6,573 nucleotides of DNA, taken from positions 1 through 6,573 of the forward strand of contig JAQSXU010000287.1 in NCBI GenBank assembly GCA_029256485.1, in the 5' to 3' direction. The notes below the pieces were generated by a model. It did not search any database, had not been told where the DNA came from, and worked only from the letters and a program-made list of their open reading frames with translations. The translations under genes and the position numbers were made by a program. Below, in pieces: positions 1 through 5,214 of the stretch. Origin of the DNA: Clostridiaceae bacterium. GTDB taxonomy: Bacteria > Bacillota_A > Clostridia > Clostridiales > Clostridiaceae. The stretch's first letter is position 1. Every line of letters begins with the position of its first letter.

Positions 1-642
1 TTTTTTGCAATAAAAGGTGGAAATAATTATGAACCACATAACCATAATGATGTAGGAAGTTTTGTTATTTCTATAGATGGTGAAATAATTTTAACTGATT
101 TAGGTGCAGGGACATATACAAAGGGGTACTTTGGAAGTGAGAGATATACTTATACTCATACCAGATCATATTGGCATTCAGTGCCTCTTATAAATGGATA
201 TGAACAAGAGGAAACAAAAGATAGAAGTGTTATAATGAAAAATAATATAACAGATAAGTCTATAAATTTTGAATTAGAATTATCTTCAGCTTACCATTCT
301 TCAGAAATAGATGAATTTCATAGGAAAGTTGATTTTAAAAAAGATGAATGTGTATTAACAATAGAAGATATTTTTTTATCTCAAAATGATATGGAACTAA
401 ATGAAGGTTTTATAAGCTATATTAAACCTGAAGTAATTAAGGATGGAGAAATTACTTGGAAGGGAAAGAAAGGAAAGCTTACATTAGTATATGATTACAA
501 TAAGTTTGATTACTATATAGAAGGGAAAGAAGTAATTAATCATTATAATGAATCAATAAGTATATATAGATTAGGTTTAATATTACGTTATAAAAATACA
601 GAAATATTTGATTCTTTCAGATTTTACTATCAAATGGCATAA
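1..642 (+). CDS. Heparinase II/III-family polysaccharide lyase, C-terminal part (5' end outside window)
   Basis: The open frame enters the window at base 1 without a start and gives 213 residues before TAA at 640-642. The first visible residues carry the hallmark of heparinase II/III-like lyases: an EPHNHNDVGSF segment (visible residues 11-21), then IILTDLG with Asp33, then SYWHSVP with His59. In this fold the His, Asp and His of these segments typically bind a metal, and the rest is a beta-sandwich, which suits the strand-rich tail seen here. The N-terminal alpha-toroid, which carries other catalytic residues, is outside the window. Such enzymes cleave uronate-containing polysaccharides or oligosaccharides by beta-elimination, leaving 4,5-unsaturated uronates. 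That fits the KdgF-like cupin further along. The exact substrate (heparan, alginate, pectic or other) cannot be told. An internal GTG at 181 is not a start, because conserved sequence precedes it. Localisation cannot be judged without the N-terminus. Confidence 0.88.
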   Translation, partial: FFAIKGGNNYEPHNHNDVGSFVISIDGEIILTDLGAGTYTKGYFGSERYTYTHTRSYWHSVPLINGYEQEETKDRSVIMKNNITDKSINFELELSSAYHSSEIDEFHRKVDFKKDECVLTIEDIFLSQNDMELNEGFISYIKPEVIKDGEITWKGKKGKLTLVYDYNKFDYYIEGKEVINHYNESISIYRLGLILRYKNTEIFDSFRFYYQMA

Positions 643-646
643 ATTT

Positions 647-664
647 TGAATAGATGTGAATAGA
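647..664 (+). repeat. Tandem 8-bp direct repeat TGAATAGA, 10-bp period
   Basis: TGAATAGA occurs at 647-654 and again at 657-664, exactly one helical turn apart, just after the lyase stop codon and about 28 bases before the candidate -35 box of the kinase gene. The second copy continues as GTTAT, so it resembles the TGAAAAGGTTA repeat upstream of the binding-protein gene with one extra base. It could be an activator site, but this is inference from position and likeness only. Confidence 0.35.
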
Positions 665-692
665 GTTATTTATGTGTACTAAAGTGTTATGT

Positions 693-722
693 TTGCATGT
701 AATTAACCTGTGAGAGTATAAT
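693..722 (+). promoter_or_regulatory. Candidate sigma-A promoter for the yesM-type operon
   Basis: A perfect -10 box TATAAT lies at 717-722, with a weak -35 candidate TTGCAT at 693-698 and an 18-base spacer. Transcription would start near 729, leaving a leader of roughly 100 bases before the kinase ATG. The weak -35 box would suit activator dependence. No terminator hairpin was seen between the lyase stop and here, so read-through from the lyase gene is also possible. Confidence 0.45.
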
Positions 723-827
723 CTTAAACAATGGATAAAAATAAATTAATAGTATAATTAAATTTATATAACAATTGAAGAGTAGGATATGAAGCAATTA
801 AAATATTGAAGAAAGAGAGGGCGAAAT

Positions 828-2621
828 ATGAAGAGAATTTTACCTAAAACAATTAAAGCTCGCATTACTATAGTAATAATGATTTCTACAATTATTACTA
901 CTATCATTATATCGTATTTTTGCTTTTCTACTTTTCAGCGATTGTTACAAAAAAACTTAATTCAATCAACTGGATCTAATCTTCAACTAGTAATGAAAAA
1001 TATTGAAAATAACATGGAGAATATAGAAAATTTGGCAAGATGGTGTACAGCAAGTTCATCTATTTCATCGTACGTAGTAAATGCGCCTAATAAAGTCTCA
1101 GGGAGAGATGCTTTGAATACTTATTCTATTTTAAAAGATGAATTGTTAAATTCAAGGTCTAGTAATCATGTAGAAAGATTAATAATAAGCAATCCAAGAA
1201 ATGCTTTACTTCAAACCTTATATGGCAAGAATGAAGGTTACTTATCTGATGGAAAAACAAGCAGAGAAGTGCCATATTTTCAGGAATTAATTGAAGCTAG
1301 AGAATTTAAATGGATTGGATTAAAACAAGATCCATTCAATACTAAAATAAATTCATCGATAATACCTATAATTCGACCCATATATAGCAGTTTTGATTCT
1401 ACTATAGACGGGTGGGTATATATTTCAGTTGGTACAAGTGTTATAACAGATTATTTAGAAGATTATACGCTAGAAGATGGTTCAGATTTATATATTATAA
1501 TTAATGATGTTATTTATTTATATAAGGATAAAGAACTTAAAGAAGTATCTCCAAAATTTGAAATAGTTAAAAAAGATACTACTGATTATAATAAGGATAT
1601 TTCGTATTATACTATTAAAGATAACACTGGAAATTTGCATACTATTGTATGTTATGCTTCTAATTTAAATGGATGGTATATAGCACAAAGTATTTCTGAT
1701 GAACAATTTGTTGTGCATAAAAGTAGCTATTTTCCACTAATATTATTGATTATTGTGATGTTATTTACCTTAGGACTTATGTTGACTTATACTTTTAATA
1801 GAATGATAAATAGGCCAATAAGAAAAATTAATAAGAAAATACTTGAAATTTCTAAAGGCGATTTTTCAAAAAATGTTTTCATAGAGAGCTCAGATGAAAT
1901 TGGTGCAATTGGGAAAGGAATTAATACTCTATCACAAAATGTCTTAGAGCTTATAGAATCAAGAGTTGAGGATGAAAAACAAAAAAAAGAATTGGAGTTT
2001 AGGATGCTTCAAAGTCAAATAAATCCACATTTTCTTTACAATACTTTAAATTCGATTAAATGGATGGCAACAATACAAAATGCAACTGGTATACCAGAAA
2101 TGACTACTTCTCTGTCACGCTTATTGAGAAATATTGCAAAAGGAACTAGTGAATTAATTTCAATTGAAGAAGAATTTGGTTTATTAAATGATTATATTAC
2201 AATTCAACAATACAGATATGGTGGAAGCATTACTGTTAATTACAATGTTATGTCTGAAGACTTGTATAAATGTAATATATTAAAATTCACCCTACAACCA
2301 ATTGTTGAAAATGCAATATTTCATGGCATAGAACCTAAGTCAGTAGAAGGAATTATTGATATAAACATTAAAAAAACTAATGATGAAAAAATAGAAATTG
2401 AAGTTATTGATAATGGCATTGGAATACCTCAAGAGAAAATTAAAACTTTGCTTTCAGCAAAAGAAACTACTAGTAAAACTTCTTTTAATAACATTGGAAT
2501 TAGTAATGTACATGAAAGGATTAAGTTGACATTTGGAAGTGAATATGGATTAAATATTGAGAGCATACTTAGTGAATATACTAAAATTATAATTACAATT
2601 CCTTACCAAGAAATTAGCTAA
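828..2621 (+). CDS. YesM-type sensor histidine kinase
   Basis: This is an intact 597-residue membrane kinase. A first membrane helix (about residues 13-36) is followed by an extracytoplasmic region of about 265 residues (37-301), probably a Cache-like sensor. A second helix (about 303-323) leads into a HAMP linker (about 324-376, with the NRPI turn). The His_kinase domain has QSQINPHFLYN with the phospho-acceptor His401. The ATPase domain has the N box QPIVENAIFHG (Asn495), the G1 box DNGIGIP (Asp528) and the G2 region NNIGISNVHERI (Gly557). This order defines the LytS/YesM class, which usually pairs with YesN-type AraC response regulators and controls carbohydrate uptake genes. The ATG has a purine-rich ribosome site (GAGAGG, 815-820). 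The regulator gene follows 28 bases after the stop. All catalytic boxes look intact, in contrast to the broken partner. The ligand is unknown, presumably an oligosaccharide or a ligand-loaded binding protein. Confidence 0.93.
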   Translation: MKRILPKTIKARITIVIMISTIITTIIISYFCFSTFQRLLQKNLIQSTGSNLQLVMKNIENNMENIENLARWCTASSSISSYVVNAPNKVSGRDALNTYSILKDELLNSRSSNHVERLIISNPRNALLQTLYGKNEGYLSDGKTSREVPYFQELIEAREFKWIGLKQDPFNTKINSSIIPIIRPIYSSFDSTIDGWVYISVGTSVITDYLEDYTLEDGSDLYIIINDVIYLYKDKELKEVSPKFEIVKKDTTDYNKDISYYTIKDNTGNLHTIVCYASNLNGWYIAQSISDEQFVVHKSSYFPLILLIIVMLFTLGLMLTYTFNRMINRPIRKINKKILEISKGDFSKNVFIESSDEIGAIGKGINTLSQNVLELIESRVEDEKQKKELEFRMLQSQINPHFLYNTLNSIKWMATIQNATGIPEMTTSLSRLLRNIAKGTSELISIEEEFGLLNDYITIQQYRYGGSITVNYNVMSEDLYKCNILKFTLQPIVENAIFHGIEPKSVEGIIDINIKKTNDEKIEIEVIDNGIGIPQEKIKTLLSAKETTSKTSFNNIGISNVHERIKLTFGSEYGLNIESILSEYTKIIITIPYQEIS

Positions 2622-2634
2622 TACTATTTTGCAA

Positions 2635-2642
2635 AAGGGGAG
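2635..2642 (+). promoter_or_regulatory. Ribosome binding site of the response regulator
   Basis: AAGGGGAG lies 7 bases before the ATG at 2650. It supports that start, and therefore shows that the receiver domain begins in a different frame from the long downstream open frame at 2820. Confidence 0.8.
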
Positions 2643-2759
2643 AATAACTATGTATAAATTATTAATTGTCGATGATGAACCTTTAGTTCAGGTTGGCGTT
2701 AAATCAATGTTAAATTGGGGAGATTATGAAATTGAAGTTATTGGAACTGTATCTAATGG

Positions 2760-2766
2760 AAAAAAG
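2760..2766 (+). other. Slippery heptamer A AAA AAG at first frameshift of the regulator
   Basis: In the starting frame the codons read GGA AAA AAG CAC TAG, so the heptamer A AAA AAG is in exactly the phase known for -1 slippage in E. coli dnaX. A -1 slip gives AAA AAA GCA and restores the receiver sequence KKALDII. Without slippage the product ends after 40 residues. A purine-rich GGGGAG lies at 2717-2722, about 37 bases upstream, too far to match the dnaX stimulator, and no strong hairpin follows. A lost A from an original run of seven explains the same sequence. Confidence 0.6.
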
Positions 2767-3666
2767 CACTAGATATAATTGAAACTAATCCTCCTGATAT
2801 AGTTATAACTGATATAAAAATGCCAATTATGGATGGATTAGAATTAGCTAAATATTGTATAGAAAACTTAGAAGATTCCCCAGTATTTATAATTTTAACA
2901 AGTTATGAAGAATTTGAGCTTGCTAAGCAAGCTATTAAATATAATGTAATCGACTACTTGATTAAGTTAGAACTGGATTCTAATGTTTTACAAGATTCTA
3001 TAAAGAAAGCATTAACACATATTAAGAAAAAGAATGAGGAAAAAGGAGTGTCATCTGAACAATATGAAGAGGTATTAATGGCACATATTTTTGAAGAAAA
3101 GTTCTTTGTAAAGCTATTATATAATCTGTTTGAAAATCAAGAGCAGTTAAATATGCAATTAAGAGATTTAAAATTAGATTTATATGGGGATAAATTTGTA
3201 ACATGTTTTTGTGAAATATATGCTGATAATGAGAAGGGATTATCTGATCAACAGATGTTAAATCAGTATATATGTACACTAAATATGTTTAAAGAAATTG
3301 CTGCAAAGTATTTAAAATGCTTTATTCTATCTCTTGATTATAAACATTTTGCAATCATTTGTTGTATTGAAGAAGTTAAAAATGAAAATACAGATGATTT
3401 ATTATCAGCATCACTTGAAAAAGTTTGTTTAATGATTTCTAAGTATTTTAATGTTCTAATTAAAATTGGAGTTGGTAATTCTTATGATAACTTACAATCT
3501 GTAAGTATTTCCTTTGATGAAGCAAGAAATTGTTACAATTCAAATATTAGTAAAGGGAATATTGTATTTTATTCGGAATATAGAAAATCAAATAATTTAA
3601 ATGATAAATTTGACTTGTCATTTTATAAGGATGATTTTATAAAAGCCTTTGAAGAATATAATATGG

Positions 3667-3671
3667 AAAGG
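3667..3671 (+). other. Second frameshift point in the regulator (short A-run)
   Basis: The frame before this point reads EEYNMER, then an unconserved tail to a stop at 3708-3710. The next frame back reads KALDCACNILYICINLLHE directly across it, continuing to the AraC domain. One extra A in GAAAGG would give NMEKALD without interruption. The site is not a slippery heptamer, so a true deletion or a base-call error is the likely cause. The position is uncertain by a few bases. Confidence 0.7.
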
Positions 3672-4224
3672 CTCTTGATTGTGCATGTAATATTTTATAT
3701 ATTTGCATAAATTTATTACACGAAGGGGAAGAGTGTATTAATCAAGTATTTTCTACAGAAATGGATGGATACAAAAGTATATATCAAAAAAAGAATGTGG
3801 AACAAATAATAGGATGGATTACTTTACTTAGAGATAGATTATGTGAATACATGCAAGAAAGAAAAAAGAACTATACAAACAATACAATTAATCATGTGAA
3901 AAAATTTATTAATGAGCATTTAGAGGAAAAATTATCTTTAAATGAGATTGCATCTATTTACAGTATAAGTCCAAGTTATTTAAGCGCTTTATTTAAAAAA
4001 TACTGTAATATTGGTTTTTCTGAATATATAACACAAATGAAGATTAATAGGGCAAAAGAACTATTATTAAAAGAAAACTATAAAGTTTATGAAGTATCTG
4101 ATATGTTAGGATTCGAAAGTGCTTTTTATTTTAGTAAAGTTTTTAAAAAGGTTACTGGCTATTCACCTAAGGAATATACACAAAAGCAAGCTTAATTTAT
4201 ATAAATTGAAGGAGGAAATACAAA

Positions 4225-4472
4225 TTAGAAATGAATGTTGATTTAGTAATATTTATGGGACAAAGCAATATGGCGGGAAGGGGGGCTTCAGCAGAGGCGT
4301 ACCAAAAGGATATGGATATGAATTTAGGGCAGTCAGTGATCCATCAAAATTATATGATATTAATGAAGTTGGAATAGATGCTGCTAAAAATGTAGCATTG
4401 CATATATTAGGAAGAATATTTTTCTTGAATTACAAATTAATGTGCATTACGCACATTAATTTTTCATTTTAA
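4225..4472 (+). pseudogene. Remnant of a CE6-like (sialate O-acetylesterase family) carbohydrate esterase
   Basis: From ATG 4231 the frame reads NVDLVIFMGQSNMAGRG, the block I motif of this SGNH-type esterase family, with the nucleophile Ser in GQSNMAG. At about 4297-4300 one base is missing: the next frame back (from 4299) continues VPKGYGYEFRAVSDPSKLYDINE, the expected family sequence after block I. It then passes straight to VGIDAAKNVALHI, which resembles the C-terminal segment of the family that follows the catalytic Asp/His. Roughly 150-200 residues that should lie between are absent, so the enzyme cannot work. The frame then runs into the terminator hairpin and stops at 4470-4472. A good GGAGG (4211-4215) stands 15 bases from ATG 4231 but 9 from an in-frame TTA at 4225, so the original start may have been a mutated TTG or ATG there. 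Lying just after the regulator, it was probably co-transcribed with it and would have removed acetyl groups from the glycan. Confidence 0.82.
4434..4470 (+). terminator. Intrinsic terminator, probably bidirectional
   Basis: A perfect 12-bp stem, AAATTAATGTGC (4434-4445) and its complement (4451-4462), encloses the loop ATTAC. The T-rich TTCATTTT follows on the plus strand. The minus strand has only a weak T tract after the stem, but the hairpin sits 20 bases beyond the stop of the convergent cupin gene, so it may serve both transcripts. Confidence 0.82.
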
Positions 4473-4481
4473 ATTATAAAG

Positions 4482-4811
4482 TTATTTCAGAAAATCTTGT
4501 CTTGTAGGTGTAAATACATCTAGAACCTCAGAACCTTCTTCTAAAACAATACAGCCATGAGGGACGTTAGAAGGAAAAAGTAAAGAATCTCCAGCAGTTA
4601 CTATAGTTTCTTTTCCATCAATTATAAATTTTAACTTACCCTTTAGTACATATGTAAACTGATCATGAGGATGTGTATGCGGAACAACAGAGGAAGTTGT
4701 TTTATCAAATATAACTCGTGCTCCAAGCAAATTATTTCCGTTAGCTAAGATTTTTCTCTTTGTGTTGTTATCTGGAAATTGTATAACAGCATCTTCATTT
4801 TTTATAATCAT
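4482..4811 (-). CDS. kdgF: KdgF-like cupin (unsaturated uronate linearisation)
   Basis: This is a single-domain cupin of 109 residues. Cupin motif 1 is HTHPHDQ, giving metal ligands His45, His47 and Gln51; motif 2 is AGDSLLFPSNVPHG, giving His85. The end, LDVFTPTRQDF, supplies Asp98, Phe100 and Arg104, with the spacing of the catalytic Asp/Phe/Arg described for KdgF. KRKI near residue 18, the Gln instead of Glu in motif 1 and the length also fit KdgF. KdgF speeds conversion of cyclic 4,5-unsaturated uronates, made by lyases, into the linear keto form that enters the 2-keto-3-deoxygluconate route in the cytoplasm. That suits the lyase gene in this window. The start is supported by AAGGAG eight bases upstream. 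The gene is transcribed alone toward the esterase remnant. A different small cupin cannot be ruled out, but the triple Asp/Phe/Arg makes KdgF the best reading. Confidence 0.8.
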   Translation of the reverse strand: MIIKNEDAVIQFPDNNTKRKILANGNNLLGARVIFDKTTSSVVPHTHPHDQFTYVLKGKLKFIIDGKETIVTAGDSLLFPSNVPHGCIVLEEGSEVLDVFTPTRQDFLK

Positions 4812-4843
4812 AAAAGTATCTCCTTAATAGAATTATTTGTTAA

Positions 4844-4852
4844 ATTATATCA
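4844..4852 (-). promoter_or_regulatory. Extended -10 promoter of the kdgF-like gene
   Basis: Read on the minus strand, the sequence is TGATATAAT: a perfect -10 TATAAT (4849-4844) with the TGN extension (4852-4850). No good -35 is visible, as is usual for extended -10 promoters. Transcription should begin near 4837, giving a leader of about 25 bases with AAGGAG at 4825-4820. This suggests constitutive or lightly regulated expression. Confidence 0.65.
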
Positions 4853-5045
4853 TATTAATCCCAAAAGAAAAATTATCCGAAGATAACAGGAAGGAAATTT
4901 ATGCATATTGTAAAGGGACAATTTAAGAAATAAATTTAAAGGATAAATAAAAGAGCATAATAAAATTACAAATAAGTCGGGAAGGTACTTTTTATATATA
5001 AAAATTTATCGCAAAAAATTAATATAAATAATAAAAAAATACATG

Positions 5046-5063
5046 TACTTTTTTGAAAAAGTA
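5046..5063. repeat. 18-bp perfect dyad (8-bp arms, TG centre)
   Basis: TACTTTTT (5046-5053) and AAAAAGTA (5056-5063) are perfect inverted copies around TG. It lies just upstream of the direct repeats and about 75 bases before the -35 region of the binding-protein gene. It may be an operator for a dimeric repressor, or chance in AT-rich DNA. Confidence 0.35.
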
Positions 5064-5068
5064 AAATT

Positions 5069-5104
5069 TGAAAAGGTTATCAAGAGCAACTGAAAAGGTT
5101 AACA
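5069..5104 (+). promoter_or_regulatory. Phased direct repeats, candidate AraC/YesN activator site
   Basis: TGAAAAGGTTATCA (5069-5082) and TGAAAAGGTTAACA (5091-5104) match at 13 of 14 positions with a 22-base period, close to two helical turns. AraC-family activators typically bind tandem direct repeats of this spacing. The repeats end about 30 bases before the weak -35 region of the binding-protein promoter, a normal place for activation. The YesN-type regulator in this window is the obvious candidate, but that link is inference. Confidence 0.6.
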
Positions 5105-5134
5105 AAAAAGTGAATGAAATAAAAAAATAATCCA

Positions 5135-5163
5135 TTTTTATAAAAGCAAGCGTTTTATATAAT
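5135..5163 (+). promoter_or_regulatory. Promoter of the solute-binding protein gene
   Basis: A perfect -10 TATAAT (5158-5163) has only TTTTTA at the -35 position (5135-5140) with 17-base spacing. A strong -10 and poor -35 fit a promoter that needs an activator. The start would be near 5170, giving a leader of about 45 bases. Confidence 0.55.
5145..5158. promoter_or_regulatory. Weak cre-like (CcpA) site
   Basis: On the minus strand ATAAAACGCTTGCT shares the AAAACGCTT core of catabolite-responsive elements, with mismatches at both outer ends. It lies between the -35 and -10 positions, where bound CcpA would block transcription. Catabolite repression is expected for such a transporter, but the match is imperfect. 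Confidence 0.35.
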
Positions 5164-5196
5164 AGGTTTGTAAACAGGTATGAAATAAAATTATAC

Positions 5197-5203
5197 AAGG
5201 GGG
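5197..5203 (+). promoter_or_regulatory. Ribosome binding site of the solute-binding protein gene
   Basis: AAGGGGG lies 11 bases before ATG 5215. This start also gives a complete lipoprotein signal peptide, so it is the right one. Confidence 0.75.
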
Positions 5204-5214
5204 AAATAAAAATT

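Larger units (their letters stand above)
2650..4195 (+). pseudogene. YesN-type AraC-family response regulator, interrupted by two -1 frameshifts
   Basis: Three consecutive frames together encode one regulator of about 515 residues. Frame one (2650-2772) gives MYKLLIVDDEP, with the acidic pair Asp8/Asp9, and ends after 40 codons at TAG. Reading one base back at 2760-2766 restores NGKKALDII, then the phospho-acceptor Asp55 in VITDIKMP, Thr84 and Lys106 in YLIKLEL, a YesN-class signature. A middle region of about 300 residues follows in the frame that ends at 3708-3710. A second one-base loss near 3667-3671 moves the reading to the last frame, which ends at TAA 4193-4195. That part holds a complete AraC double helix-turn-helix (about residues 412-512), including LSLNEIASIYSISPSYLSALFKKY and the closing GYSPKEY. 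The protein should receive phosphate from the adjacent kinase and activate the transporter promoter. As written, no single frame joins receiver and DNA-binding domains. Sequencing error, real decay, or recoding at the first site are all possible. Confidence 0.88.
4812..5214. other. Divergent intergenic regulatory region (kdgF-like gene / binding-protein gene)
   Basis: These 403 bases hold no convincing gene. The left part holds the ribosome site and promoter of the cupin gene on the minus strand. From 4860 to 5040 I see only AT-rich sequence without a clear element. The right part holds, in order, an 18-bp dyad, a pair of direct repeats, a cre-like site and the promoter and ribosome site of the binding-protein gene. 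Confidence 0.75.

Noticed and set aside
753..758. Second TATAAT before the kinase gene
   Set aside because: No -35-like sequence stands at the right distance and no TG extension is present, so it is less likely than the -10 at 717-722.
3022..3279. Minus-strand open frame inside the regulator
   Set aside because: It lies wholly opposite coding sequence, has no clear ribosome site and its translation looks like no known protein.
2820..3710. A separate gene starting at ATG 2820
   Set aside because: No ribosome site precedes it, the ATG is the Met of the conserved DIKMP motif inside a receiver domain, and the missing N-terminal part lies just upstream in another frame.
3761..4195. A separate small AraC-type regulator starting at ATG 3761
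   Set aside because: Coding similarity continues upstream in the same frame to about 3670. The nearest purine-rich site (3722-3733) is too far from the ATG, so it is the end of the broken regulator.
4989..5004. 16-bp palindrome TTTTTATATATAAAAA
   Set aside because: It is simple A/T sequence expected by chance in such AT-rich DNA, and it has no useful relation to either promoter.
5170..5214. Riboswitch or other structured leader before the binding-protein gene
   Set aside because: The leader is only about 45 bases, with no strong hairpin before the ribosome site.
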